Part shown: piece by piece, positions 27,288 to 35,532 of the stretch | Position numbering within the stretch: the first letter of the stretch is position 1 | How the letters are laid out: each line of letters opens with the position of its first letter | Assembly: GCF_900172295.1 (NCBI RefSeq) | Contig: NZ_FWFL01000009.1 | Coordinates: 62,001-126,000 of the forward strand | DNA from: Roseovarius litorisediminis | Lineage (GTDB): Bacteria; Pseudomonadota; Alphaproteobacteria; Rhodobacterales; Rhodobacteraceae | Length of the DNA stretch: 64,000 nt | Direction: 5' to 3' | Made by a program: the position numbers and the translations under genes | Notes under the pieces: generated by a model | Told to the model about the DNA's origin: nothing | What the model saw: only the letters and a program-made list of their open reading frames with translations | Database searches by the model: none

Positions 27288-28235
27288 CTATTGTCGCCAA
27301 TCGAAGAATCCTGAACCGGCTTGCTCCAGCAGCTTGACAGCCATAGCTCTGCCCAGTTCGCACCCATCTTCAATTGGGGCGGTCTGGTCGTCACTCAGGC
27401 TTTCACTTCCGTCTGGACGCAGGATTTCTCCGCGCAAGCGCAGGTTTTTACCGTCGAATTCGGCCAGACCCGCAATAGGTGTTTCACAGGAACCGTCCAG
27501 CGTGGCCAGAAAAGATCTTTCTGCCGCAAGGCGTTGGCCGGTTTCCATATGATGAATCGCAGTCAGCATATCAGCGGCACGACTATCGCCGGCACGACGT
27601 TCAATTCCAATGGCGCCCTGGGCCACGGCGGGTAACATGACATCCGGTGCAATCGCCGATCGGGCCACATCGGCGCGCCCCAAACGATTGAGCCCGGCCA
27701 TCGCCAAAAAGGTGCAGGCGGCCACACCGTCATCCAGTTTTTTCAATCTTGTCTGCACGTTACCGCGAAATTCGACCACTTCAAGATGGGGATAGGCAAC
27801 CAGCACCTGCGCCTTGCGCCGTAGAGAAGACGTACCTACCTTAGCCCCCTTGGGCAATTCGGCCAGACACTCAACGCCGGGCGAGACAAAGGCATCGCGC
27901 ACGTCTTCACGCGGCAGGTAAGTGTCAAGCAATAGGCCCTCGGGTTGCAGTACCGGCATGTCCTTCATCGAATGTACGGCGATGTCGATTTCGCCTGTCA
28001 AAAGCGCTTGTTCAATCTCGCGGGTAAACAGCCCCTTGCCGCCAATCTCTTTCAGCGGGCGATCAATGATCCGATCACCCGTTGTTTTTATCACAACAAT
28101 TTCAAAGGCTTCATGCGGCAGGTCAAAGGCAGAAGCCAACCTGTCTCGAGTCTCGTTCGCCTGCGCCAAGGCCAGCGGAGAGCCACGCGTGCCGATTTTC
28201 AAAGCGGTTTTCGGGGTTGGTAAATCAAGTGTCAT
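27288..28235 (-). CDS. hemC: Hydroxymethylbilane synthase (porphobilinogen deaminase)
   Basis: This 315-residue enzyme joins four porphobilinogens into hydroxymethylbilane. Visible signatures are KIGTRGSPLALAQANETRD at 13-31, HSMKDMP at 88-94, GTSSLRRKAQ at 134-143, and LDGSCETPIAG with Cys250, which holds the dipyrromethane cofactor. Its length is normal. It is divergent from hemE across 95 bases, so two consecutive-branch tetrapyrrole genes may share a control region. Heme, siroheme and cobalamin all depend on this step. Confidence 0.95.
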   Translation of the reverse strand: MTLDLPTPKTALKIGTRGSPLALAQANETRDRLASAFDLPHEAFEIVVIKTTGDRIIDRPLKEIGGKGLFTREIEQALLTGEIDIAVHSMKDMPVLQPEGLLLDTYLPREDVRDAFVSPGVECLAELPKGAKVGTSSLRRKAQVLVAYPHLEVVEFRGNVQTRLKKLDDGVAACTFLAMAGLNRLGRADVARSAIAPDVMLPAVAQGAIGIERRAGDSRAADMLTAIHHMETGQRLAAERSFLATLDGSCETPIAGLAEFDGKNLRLRGEILRPDGSESLSDDQTAPIEDGCELGRAMAVKLLEQAGSGFFDWRQ

Positions 28236-28330
28236 AACGCAGGTCTAGACGCGGCAAACCGTCGTGGCAAGCGGGGGGTGCTTGACATCTTGTCGCCGTG
28301 GGGTGACCACCGACAAAACGGAGGATACCC

Positions 28331-29365
28331 ATGGCCGAGAAGAAAACGATTTTACGGGCACTGGCGGGCGAAACTCAGGATGTGCCGCCGATCTGGATGA
28401 TGCGGCAGGCCGGGCGCTATCTGCCGGAATACAAGGCCACGCGGGCCCAAGCTGGGGATTTCCTTTCCTTGTGTTATAATAGTGATTTGGCCACCGAAGT
28501 CACGCTGCAACCAATCCGGCGTTATGGCTTTGATGCCGCGATTCTCTTTGCCGATATTCTGCTGGTGCCGCAGGCGCTTGGGGCGGATCTGTGGTTTGTG
28601 ACAGGTGAAGGGCCGCGGTTGTCTACGATCACCTCGCAATCGGAACTGGATCAGCTGAAACCGACGGACGAGATTCACGAAACGCTTAATCCGATCTACC
28701 AGACCGTGCGCAATCTGACCGGCGCCCTGCCGCCACAGACCACATTGATTGGATTCGCCGGCGCGCCCTGGACAGTGGCCACCTATATGATTGCCGGGCA
28801 AGGCACGCCCGATCAGGGACCGGCCCACGCGCTGAAGGCTGAAAACAAAGCTGTTTTTGAAGGGCTGCTGGACCGCATCACCGAGGCTACAATCGAATAT
28901 CTTTCGGCCCAGATCACGGCCGGTGCCGAGGTGGTCAAGCTGTTCGACAGCTGGGCGGGATCGCTGAAAGGTGAAGATTTCGACAAATATGCGACCGACC
29001 CAACCAAACGCATCATTGGCGCACTTAAAGCCCGCCATCCCGGCATTCCGGTCATCGCTTTCCCGCGTGAGGCGGGGGATAACTACGTGGGATTCCACAA
29101 AAAAACCGGCGCTGACTGTGTGGCCATTGATGATTCGGTCAGCGCCGAATGGGCCGCTGAAAATGTTCAGAATGACGGCTGCGTTCAGGGAAATCTTGCG
29201 TCTTTCCATATGGTTACAGGCGGCGAGGCGCTGGTGAATGAGACCCGGAGAATTGTGAAGGCGTTCAGCAAAGGCCCGCATATCTTCAATCTGGGCCATG
29301 GGATCACGCCCGATGCCGACCCCGACAACGTGCAGCGGATGATCGACACGGTGCGCGGCGGCTGA
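28331..29365 (+). CDS. hemE: Uroporphyrinogen decarboxylase
   Basis: The 344-residue protein carries the UroD signature [17 protein letters not shown] at 19-35 with its substrate-binding Arg residues. [14 protein letters not shown] and [11 protein letters not shown] are also present. The enzyme converts uroporphyrinogen III to coproporphyrinogen III, directing precursor away from cobalamin towards heme. GGAGG lies eight bases before the ATG. It is divergent from hemC. An unusual palindromic region follows the stop. Confidence 0.95.
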   Translation: MAEKKTILRALAGETQDVPPIWMMRQAGRYLPEYKATRAQAGDFLSLCYNSDLATEVTLQPIRRYGFDAAILFADILLVPQALGADLWFVTGEGPRLSTITSQSELDQLKPTDEIHETLNPIYQTVRNLTGALPPQTTLIGFAGAPWTVATYMIAGQGTPDQGPAHALKAENKAVFEGLLDRITEATIEYLSAQITAGAEVVKLFDSWAGSLKGEDFDKYATDPTKRIIGALKARHPGIPVIAFPREAGDNYVGFHKKTGADCVAIDDSVSAEWAAENVQNDGCVQGNLASFHMVTGGEALVNETRRIVKAFSKGPHIFNLGHGITPDADPDNVQRMIDTVRGG

Positions 29366-29366
29366 G

Positions 29367-29444
29367 CGTACGCATGGTACGAAACGTACGTGGATTTCGT
29401 ACGCGATTTGGCTGATTTTCAAAGCTGAGCGTACGTTTCGTACG
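29367..29444. repeat. Cluster of five CGTACG palindromes with a long inverted repeat
   Basis: CGTACG occurs five times in 78 bases (29367, 29385, 29398, 29430, 29439). GGTACGAAACGTACG at 29376 is the reverse complement of CGTACGTTTCGTACG at 29430 at 14 of 15 positions, with 39 bases between. GCTGAGCGTACG is also directly repeated (29361, 29424). The stretch starts just after hemE and ends about 105 bases before a Phd/YefM-like antitoxin gene. A hemE terminator with a large loop or an autoregulatory operator array both fit. Confidence 0.7.
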
Positions 29445-29548
29445 TTTTGACGGCGGTGCGCCATGAAGGCGCCCCAACAGTGCGGTGCGATTATCCGGCC
29501 TTAACGCCTTGCCATCACAGTGCCCAGACCCCGGCAATGAGGCAGAGC

Positions 29549-29788
29549 ATGCATATCGAACTTCGCACCAGCAAATTGCGCACCAACCTGAGCGCCTATC
29601 TGGATCACCATGCCGCCACCGGTGATCGTATCCTGTTGTTCCGCAATGGCCGTCCGGTGGCCGCCCTTGTAAGCCCCAAGGACATGCACGCGCTGGAAAA
29701 GGTCGACGGAAGCCGCGAGGAATTGCTGGAAAGGCGACAGGCCGCGCAGATGCGCGAGTTTCGCATGCTGAAAAACGGGCTGTTGTAA
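29549..29788 (+). CDS. Phd/YefM-like type II antitoxin, no toxin adjacent
   Basis: This small protein of 79 residues begins MHIELRTSKLRTNLSAYLDH. It continues GDRILLFRNGRPVAALVSPKD, the Phd/YefM DNA-binding and dimerisation pattern (residues 1-55). A short charged helical tail follows (EELLERRQAAQMREFRMLKNG), where toxin neutralisation usually lies. No RelE/YoeB, Doc or PIN toxin frame is found on either side. GAGG seven bases upstream favours this ATG over one 12 bases earlier. It may be a solitary regulator or a remnant of a toxin-antitoxin pair. Confidence 0.65.
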   Translation: MHIELRTSKLRTNLSAYLDHHAATGDRILLFRNGRPVAALVSPKDMHALEKVDGSREELLERRQAAQMREFRMLKNGLL

Positions 29789-29830
29789 CCTGCCTTGTTC
29801 TTCTTGCCATAAATATCCCAGAGTATTTGA

Positions 29831-29847
29831 GGGACAGCGTCCCGTTT
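29831..29847 (+). terminator. Possible short terminator after the antitoxin gene
   Basis: GGGAC, a three-base loop and GTCCC are followed by GTTTT. The stem is only five pairs, so this is tentative. Confidence 0.35.
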
Positions 29848-29990
29848 TCCAAAACCAAAATGCGCGCCAAAGGCGCCCCGGTATGAAAATCCAACCTTGC
29901 CTTGTGAAATGGCGGCAAATCCGTGTCGCAATCGGACAAGCACCCCGCCTGAGCCCCGGCCAGACTGACCCAAAGCCGAGGGAGGCCCGG

Positions 29991-31334
29991 ATGAACACCC
30001 ATTACCGCGACACGCGCAAGATCGACCCAACGAGGGGTGCCACGCTAGGCGATAACACCCCCAACGATGCCGACCGGATCGAGATCGGGCCGACGCAGCT
30101 GGCCTATTCCGAATGGGCGGCGGCGGGGCTGCAATTGCCTGACCTGCAAGCGATGCGCAGGTTCCGGTGGGAACGGCTGACCCGACATATAGTGGATCGC
30201 GGCTATGCAGGCCTGCTGATGTTTGACCCGCTCAACATTCGCTATGCCACCGACAGCACCAATATGCAGCTGTGGAACACCCACAACCCATTCCGCGCGG
30301 TGCTGGTCTGTGCCGATGGCTATATGGTGATCTGGGATTACAAGAACTCGCCTTTCCTTTCCAAATTCAACCCGCTGGTGCGTGAGCAGCGCAGTGGCGC
30401 GGATCTGTTTTATTTCGATCGCGGCGACAAGATCGAAGTGGCCGCAGATGTATTTTCAAACGAGGTGCGCGTGCTGCTGGCCGAGCATTGCCCCGGCAAC
30501 ATGCGGCTGGCGGTGGACAAGCCGATGGTACACGGGCTGCGCGCGCTTGAGGCGCAGGGATTTGAGATTATGGACGGGGAAGAGGTCACCGAGAAATCCC
30601 GTTCGGTCAAAGGCCCTGACGAGATTCTGGCGATGCGCTGTGCCAGCCATGCCTGCGAAGTGACCGTCGCCAGAATGGAGCAGTTTGCCCGCGAAAACGT
30701 GCCGCTTGGCAATACGTCCGAGGATGACATCTGGGCGGTGATGCATGCCGAGAACATCCGCCGTGGCGGTGAGTGGATCGAGACGCGGTTGCTGGCCTCG
30801 GGGCCGCGGTCAAACCCGTGGTTTCAGGAATGCGGCCCAAGGATTGTGCAAAACAACGAGATTGTCAGTTTCGATACCGATCTGATTGGCAGCTATGGCA
30901 TCTGCGTCGATATCAGCCGCAGCTGGTGGATTGGCGATCAAAAGCCGCGCCCTGACATGATTTACGCGATGCAGCACGGGGTTGAACATATCCGCACCAA
31001 TATGGAGATGCTGAAGCCCGGCGTTATGATCCCCGAGTTGACGGCCAATACCCATGTGCTGGACGACAAGTTTCAGGCGCAGAAATACGGCTGCCTGATG
31101 CATGGCGTGGGTCTGTGTGATGAATGGCCGCTGGTTTCTTACCCTGACAAGGCCGTGGCTGGCGCGTTTGACTATGCGTTGGAGCCAGGCATGACCCTGT
31201 GTGTCGAGGCATTGGTGGGTGAGGTCGGCGGCGATTTCTCGATCAAGCTGGAGGATCAGGTGCTGATCACCGAAGACGGCTATGAAAACCTGACGAAATA
31301 CCCGTTTGATGAAGCGTTGATGGGGCTGACCTAG
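29991..31334 (+). CDS. dddP: Dimethylsulfoniopropionate lyase DddP (M24 peptidase fold)
   Basis: DddP cleaves DMSP to dimethyl sulfide, acrylate and a proton in marine roseobacters. The 447-residue protein has the M24 'pita-bread' fold but is not a peptidase. The six metal ligands described for DddP crystal structures fall at the same numbers: Asp295 and Asp297 in FDTDLIGSYG, Asp307 in VDISRSWW, His371 in MHGVGLCDEWP, Glu406 in CVEALVGE, and Glu421 in KLEDQVLI. GGGAGG precedes the ATG; an upstream in-frame ATG would add 36 atypical residues. No acrylate-detoxifying gene such as acuI is next to it. Confidence 0.93.
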   Translation: MNTHYRDTRKIDPTRGATLGDNTPNDADRIEIGPTQLAYSEWAAAGLQLPDLQAMRRFRWERLTRHIVDRGYAGLLMFDPLNIRYATDSTNMQLWNTHNPFRAVLVCADGYMVIWDYKNSPFLSKFNPLVREQRSGADLFYFDRGDKIEVAADVFSNEVRVLLAEHCPGNMRLAVDKPMVHGLRALEAQGFEIMDGEEVTEKSRSVKGPDEILAMRCASHACEVTVARMEQFARENVPLGNTSEDDIWAVMHAENIRRGGEWIETRLLASGPRSNPWFQECGPRIVQNNEIVSFDTDLIGSYGICVDISRSWWIGDQKPRPDMIYAMQHGVEHIRTNMEMLKPGVMIPELTANTHVLDDKFQAQKYGCLMHGVGLCDEWPLVSYPDKAVAGAFDYALEPGMTLCVEALVGEVGGDFSIKLEDQVLITEDGYENLTKYPFDEALMGLT

Positions 31335-31382
31335 GCGGGCAGCCCCCTTTTTTCTTTTTTGTCAGCCACTGGACCAAAACGG

Positions 31383-31580
31383 TCAGTGTGACCGCCGGAC
31401 GTTGCCGTGCCAGTCTTCGATCTGGGACGGATCGGCGGCTTGAGACGCGCTGATCGGCGGGGTGGTATCCGTTGACGCGACAACAGCCGCCAGCACAAGC
31501 AGCGCGCCCAACAAAGCGGCCACCAATGCACCGGAATTCAGGGATGTCGTGTGGGAGTCGAGGCAGAGATCCTGAGGCAT
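31383..31580 (-). CDS. Small single-pass membrane protein, unknown function
   Basis: This is a 65-residue product with one strong hydrophobic helix (about 17-36, ALVAALLGALLVLAAVVAS), a short polar N-terminus and a Ser/Asp-rich tail ending HGNVRRSH. GGAAAGGA stands seven to eight bases before the ATG on the minus strand, which supports translation. It lies between the convergent dddP end and a methyltransferase gene. I recognise no family. Confidence 0.5.
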   Translation of the reverse strand: MPQDLCLDSHTTSLNSGALVAALLGALLVLAAVVASTDTTPPISASQAADPSQIEDWHGNVRRSH

Positions 31581-31687
31581 TTGTTTATCCTTTCCAAAAC
31601 ACGTTTTCTGATGCTTCAGAGATAGGAAAGATGGATTAATAAAGAAAACGAATATTTATTAACACCACCATCACGATTTGTGATGGT

Positions 31688-32404
31688 TTAATCGCCATCA
31701 CGACCGCATAGCACACAGGTGCCCCGCGTCTTGCGGCCCTCGCGGAAATAATCGTGCATACCTTCGCGGTCATCGCCAAGGATCAGGTCGTGATCCAGCC
31801 AGGTGATCTCCATATCCAGCGCCTCGGCCATGAAACCGGTGGCGCGCCGGCTGGGGACGCCCACCACCGTGTGGGTCAGCCCGGGGGCATCGGCGGTGGC
31901 GTTCAGAGGATTTGCGACCTCTTCCTTCAGCAGTTGAATCATCGCGTTGTCGAGGGTGATGAATTCGCTGTCGATGATGATGATCCGGGGATGCAGGCGT
32001 TTGGCCAGCGACAGCAGGCGGAAATGATCCATGATGTGGTAAAAGATGCCGTAGACGGCGATCACATCAAACCGTGCGCCGCCGGCAACCAGCTGTTCCA
32101 ACTCTGCAAAGAGATCGTTGCACTGCAGGTTGACCCGGGATTTGAAGGGGGTGTCGGGGAAGGCGTTGAACCGGCTGATCAGCTCGGGTCGTGCCTCGAC
32201 CCCGTGCACATGGGTCGCCCCCGCTGCCGCCAGCGCATAAGACCAGCGCCCATCGTGGCAGGCCAGATCCAGCACACGGGCGCCAGAAATCTGCGGTACA
32301 AAGGGGGCGACCAGCAACCGGTGGCGATTGTTGAGGCGACGGATCGTCGTCTCATTCTCGGAATAGGGCGGGATATTTCGCATGAAATCAAAGAATTCAG
32401 TCAT
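31688..32404 (-). CDS. Class I SAM-dependent methyltransferase
   Basis: The 238-residue protein has motif I VLDLACHDGRWSYALAAAG at about 44-62 and acidic motif II HGVEARPELI. FDVIAVYGIFYHIMDHFRLL is motif IV/post-I like. The FYHxxDH sequence is typical of a methyltransferase group with unknown acceptors. The Cys residues in TCVLCGRDGD at the very end could bind metal. The target, small molecule or macromolecule, cannot be told. It is read away from the B12 riboswitch on the other strand. Confidence 0.75.
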   Translation of the reverse strand: MTEFFDFMRNIPPYSENETTIRRLNNRHRLLVAPFVPQISGARVLDLACHDGRWSYALAAAGATHVHGVEARPELISRFNAFPDTPFKSRVNLQCNDLFAELEQLVAGGARFDVIAVYGIFYHIMDHFRLLSLAKRLHPRIIIIDSEFITLDNAMIQLLKEEVANPLNATADAPGLTHTVVGVPSRRATGFMAEALDMEITWLDHDLILGDDREGMHDYFREGRKTRGTCVLCGRDGD

Positions 32405-32629
32405 TTATCCCACCTTTTACCCGGAAGGTTAAAAGCCGTGCTGGACGACGTCAACGACAGGTTGTTTGGAGCAAGCCCCGCTTTTTCCACAAATATGCCG
32501 ACAATTTCGGACTTGCCTCAATTGCGGGAGTCCGGATCGTCCGTAAACCGACATGACTGCCGTTTCGCGCCCATCCTCTGTCGGAATCAATCTTGACGCG
32601 GCCCGTATCGGGCTTCATACCTGACAGTG
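32405..32629. other. Intergenic region upstream of the B12 riboswitch
   Basis: No gene is seen. TTGACG at 32593 and TCATAC at 32615 are spaced by 16 bases and could be the promoter of the riboswitch-cbtBA transcript. Confidence 0.4.
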
Positions 32630-32822
32630 CAAGGTTCCCCGATGGATGCAAAGCGTTCGGGGGAATAATTGGGAATGACGTGATGGTGGACCCAAACAGG
32701 GCGCCCAATCGTCAGCCGCCCCCGCGACTGTAAGCGGTGAGCCCCTGCCATATGCCACTGGGATAGTCAAACCCGGGAAGGCGGCAGTAAGGTGACGACC
32801 CGTGAGCCAGGAGACCAGCCTT
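32630..32822 (+). ncRNA. Cobalamin (B12) riboswitch
   Basis: The leader holds the conserved parts of the adenosylcobalamin aptamer in order: GGTTCCCCGATGGATG, GGGAATGACGTGATGG, the core GCCGCCCCCGCGACTGTAAG with CGGTGAGCCCC, GCCACTGGG, and CCGGGAAGGCGGC. The B12 box AGCCAGGAGACCAGCC lies at 32805-32820. It ends about 50 bases before cbtB, so it should shut down cbtBA, and possibly later genes, when cobalamin is plentiful. Confidence 0.95.
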
Positions 32823-32872
32823 TGCGTTTCGTTCAACACGCCTCGGGTGAGAGGTGTACAGGAGAAAATAAA

Positions 32873-33049
32873 ATGACTGCACAGGTAAAAACAGCCGCCA
32901 AATCCACAGCACGGTCAACCGTGATGCCGTTTTTGGCAGCCATGGTTCTGGGCCTTGGGATCATCACGATCGCCGGCCACGTTCAGGCCTCGGCCCTGCA
33001 TGACGCGGCTCATGACGTGCGCCACGCCACCGGCTTTCCCTGCCACTAA
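32873..33049 (+). CDS. cbtB: Cobalt transporter subunit CbtB
   Basis: CbtB is a small single-helix protein found with CbtA under B12 riboswitches. It is a predicted cobalt uptake component. The 58-residue sequence has one hydrophobic helix (about 19-38) and ends HDAAHDVRHATGFPCH. The His-rich tail with terminal FPCH is the family signature, presumed to bind cobalt. GGAG precedes the ATG at a normal distance. It directly follows the riboswitch and precedes cbtA. Confidence 0.9.
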   Translation: MTAQVKTAAKSTARSTVMPFLAAMVLGLGIITIAGHVQASALHDAAHDVRHATGFPCH

Positions 33050-33167
33050 CAATGTTTTGAGTTTGATCTGATCCCTTGGATCAGATCGGGTGCGCGCAGA
33101 GCGCGGAAAGGGCGTAGTCCCTTTTCCGTCATTTTGTGCGCTGGAAACACGTGGGAAGGACCTGACT

Positions 33168-33848
33168 ATGTTTTCAAGAATTGTGACCAGCGCACTGCTT
33201 GCTGGTTTCTGCGCGGGGCTGCTTGCGGCTCTGTTGCAGTTGATGTTCCTGCAACCTGTGCTGCTGCATGCCGAATTGTTTGAAACCGGAAAACTGGTGC
33301 ATTTTGGCGGGCAACTGGCCGATGCCCATCCTGATCTGCCCGGTTTCGATCTGATGCGCGACGGGTTGAGCGCACTTTTTTGGACGCTGTTGCAGGTGGG
33401 CTATGCCCTGATCCTGGTGGCCTGCATGGCCTTTGCCGCCGAACGCGGCGTTGTTATCGACGCCCGGCGCGGACTGTTGTGGGGGCTGGCAGGGTTCATT
33501 GCCGTGCAATTTGCGCCTGCCTTTTCATTGCCCCCTGAAGTACCTGGGGCGGCCTATGTTGATCTGACCGCGCGGCAGGTCTGGTGGTGGGGCACGGCAA
33601 TTGCGACCGCAGTGGCAATGGCGCTGATTGCCTTTGGCACAGGCGCTGGAATGTGGGGGGCGGCAGTGGTGTTGCTGCTGGCGCCGCATCTGATCGGGGC
33701 ACCCCAGCCCGAGGCCTTTGCCGGGTCGGTGCCGCCGGAACTGGCATCGATGTTTGCCGCCCGCGCGCTTGGCGTGGGGCTGGCTTCCTGGGCTCTGACC
33801 GGGCTTTTGGGAGGATATTTCTGGCAACGCGAAAACGCCGGATCGTGA
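33168..33848 (+). CDS. cbtA: Cobalt transporter subunit CbtA
   Basis: The 226-residue membrane protein has about five to six hydrophobic helices. It begins FSRIVTSALLAGFCAGLLAALLQ, typical of CbtA, and contains LPPEVPGAAYVDLTARQVWWWGTA in the centre, another family feature. CbtA is the larger membrane part of the predicted CbtAB cobalt importer. GGGAAGGA precedes the ATG. The 118-base gap from cbtB still looks like one transcription unit. Transport itself is predicted from genome context in the literature rather than shown here. Confidence 0.88.
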   Translation: MFSRIVTSALLAGFCAGLLAALLQLMFLQPVLLHAELFETGKLVHFGGQLADAHPDLPGFDLMRDGLSALFWTLLQVGYALILVACMAFAAERGVVIDARRGLLWGLAGFIAVQFAPAFSLPPEVPGAAYVDLTARQVWWWGTAIATAVAMALIAFGTGAGMWGAAVVLLLAPHLIGAPQPEAFAGSVPPELASMFAARALGVGLASWALTGLLGGYFWQRENAGS

Positions 33849-33858
33849 ACATCTTTAC

Positions 33859-33879
33859 CCCGCGGCATGCTGCCGCGGG
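33859..33879 (+). promoter_or_regulatory. Strong GC hairpin between cbtA and the His-tailed peptide gene
   Basis: CCCGCGGCA pairs perfectly with TGCCGCGGG around a three-base loop. No T run follows, so it is more likely an mRNA-stabilising or attenuating hairpin than a full terminator. Confidence 0.5.
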
Positions 33880-33901
33880 TATCTGACATGGGAGCATGGC
33901 A

Positions 33902-34039
33902 ATGCCCAAACATTTCGTTTTTCTGATTATCGGTCTGTTCTTCGGCTTTGGCGCCGGGGTTCTGGTCAGCGGCACGATGGGCGTGCACATGCAGCAGCAC
34001 GATCATGGCACGCATGACCATGGGGATACATCAAACTGA
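33902..34039 (+). CDS. 45-residue His-tailed membrane peptide, cobalt-region
   Basis: This small gene encodes one hydrophobic helix with glycine-rich packing (FVFLIIGLFFGFGAGVLVSG) and a tail MQQHDHGTHDHGDTSN. Four His and several Asp residues there suggest metal binding. GGGAG stands seven bases before the ATG; another ATG lies six bases upstream. It follows cbtA by about 50 bases on the same strand, in the transcript controlled by the B12 riboswitch. The helix-plus-HD-tail plan resembles CbtB, so an accessory role in cobalt handling is inferred. I recognise no named family. Confidence 0.65.
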   Translation: MPKHFVFLIIGLFFGFGAGVLVSGTMGVHMQQHDHGTHDHGDTSN

Positions 34040-34043
34040 TGTC

Positions 34044-34376
34044 TTACGCGGGCACCCGGCCGATCAGACAATGGCGCAACCGGCCTGCAGGTCGGGCATC
34101 TTCGATCCAGCCATCGGGGCTGGCGGCGTATAGCGCGGCAAAGGCCAGCGTGTCGGCCATATCGGTGTCAGGATTAATATCGCCAAAAAGATATGTCGCC
34201 TTGTCCGGGGCACTGAAGGCCACACTCAGCGGGCGGCCACAGTTTGACATGCAGTCATGGTCCTGCACATCAAATGCCATGCCGCGCCCCGCCAAAGCAG
34301 TGCGCAAACGGGCGGCAAAGGCTTTGCCATCCGTGCCGTCACAGGTAGAACAGACCACAATCCGATGCGACATCAT
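34044..34376 (-). CDS. DUF1636 family protein, predicted Fe-S/metal-binding
   Basis: This 110-residue protein has CSTC at 9-12 and CMSNC at 42-46. The paired cysteines in a thioredoxin-like [2Fe-2S] ferredoxin-type order are typical of DUF1636. Members recur beside cobalamin genes of alphaproteobacteria, but their function is not established. It is read opposite to its neighbours, its stop lying five bases from the His-tailed peptide stop. Its start is divergent from cobW across about 67 bases. Confidence 0.75.
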   Translation of the reverse strand: MMSHRIVVCSTCDGTDGKAFAARLRTALAGRGMAFDVQDHDCMSNCGRPLSVAFSAPDKATYLFGDINPDTDMADTLAFAALYAASPDGWIEDARPAGRLRHCLIGRVPA

Positions 34377-34443
34377 CCCGTTCCTTTCACGGGCGGGTTA
34401 GGCGATACCCGCAACTCACGCAAGCCTTTCGAGGAGCTTTACA

Positions 34444-35532
34444 ATGCCTGCCAAAATTCCTGCTACCGTCGTGACCGGTTTTCTGGGCGCCGGAAAGACC
34501 ACGCTTATCCGGCATATGCTGCAAAATGCCGAGGGCCGGCGCATTGCGCTGATCATCAACGAATTTGGTGATCTGGGCGTGGATGGTGACATACTCAAGG
34601 GCTGCGGCGACGAGACCTGCACCGAAGATGATGTGATGGAACTGTCCAACGGCTGCATCTGCTGCACGGTGGCCGAGGATTTCATCCCCACGATGCAAAA
34701 GCTGCTTGAGCGCGACAATGCCCCCGATCATATCGTGATCGAAACCTCTGGTCTGGCGCTGCCACAGCCGTTGGTGCGGGCCTTTAACTGGCCCGAGATT
34801 TCCACCCGCGTGACCGTGGACGGGGTTGTGACCGTGGTCGATGGCAAGGCGGTCAGCGAGGGGCGGTTTGCCCATAATGTCGCCGCCGTGGACGCGCAGC
34901 GCAAACTGGATGAAAATCTGGATCACGACACGCCTTTGTCAGAACTGTTCGAGGATCAGGTGGCCTGTGCCGATATGATCGTGGTGAACAAGGCCGACCT
35001 GCTGGGAAGCGATGAAGCTGACGCGCTGGTGGGCAGATTGCGCAGCGACAGCCGCGATGGCGTTCAGGTGGTGAAATCGACCATGGGTGTGCTGCCGGTC
35101 AATGTGCTGCTGGGGCAAGGCATCGGGGCCGAGTCCGATCTGGAGGCGCGGCACGAGGTGCATCACCACCATCATGATCACGATGACGACGACCATGACG
35201 ACCATGACGACCATGACGACCATGATGATCACCACCACGATCATGATCATGATGCATTTGAAAGCTTTGTCGTCACACGCTCCGAGATTGACGATGCGGG
35301 CGCCTTTGCCCTGCGTGTAGCCGACGTGATCCGGGACCATGACATCCTGCGCCTCAAGGGGTTTGTCGCTGTGACCGGCAAACCGATGCGCCTGACGTTG
35401 CAGGCAGTGGGCCCGCGCGTGGATACTTATTTTGATCAGCCCTTTGGTAGCCAGCCACGCGAGACGCGACTGGTGGTGATCGGTCAGGCCGGACTGGACC
35501 GGGCGGCCATTGAAGCTGCCCTTGCGGCCTGA
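34444..35532 (+). CDS. cobW: CobW family metal-chaperone GTPase with long His/Asp tract
   Basis: The 362-residue protein is a COG0523 GTPase. It has the P-loop GFLGAGKTT at 12-20, the metal-binding GCICC at 70-74, ETSGLALPQP at 100-109 and NKADL at 182-186. CobW is thought to supply cobalt to the CobNST chelatase. Residues 240-270 are an unbroken run of 31 His and Asp residues, partly made of nine-base DNA repeats, which should bind metal. The C-terminal CobW_C domain follows. It overlaps the GNAT gene by one base and precedes cobN. Confidence 0.93.
   Translation: MPAKIPATVVTGFLGAGKTTLIRHMLQNAEGRRIALIINEFGDLGVDGDILKGCGDETCTEDDVMELSNGCICCTVAEDFIPTMQKLLERDNAPDHIVIETSGLALPQPLVRAFNWPEISTRVTVDGVVTVVDGKAVSEGRFAHNVAAVDAQRKLDENLDHDTPLSELFEDQVACADMIVVNKADLLGSDEADALVGRLRSDSRDGVQVVKSTMGVLPVNVLLGQGIGAESDLEARHEVHHHHHDHDDDDHDDHDDHDDHDDHHHDHDHDAFESFVVTRSEIDDAGAFALRVADVIRDHDILRLKGFVAVTGKPMRLTLQAVGPRVDTYFDQPFGSQPRETRLVVIGQAGLDRAAIEAALAA
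35191..35226 (+). repeat. Nine-base tandem repeat inside cobW
   Basis: GACCATGAC is repeated exactly three times and a fourth time with one change, each unit coding Asp-His-Asp. Copy number may vary between strains. Confidence 0.8.

Noticed and set aside
35191-35226. Short direct repeats as a possible CRISPR array
   Set aside because: The nine-base units are contiguous, without spacers, and encode the His/Asp tract of CobW.
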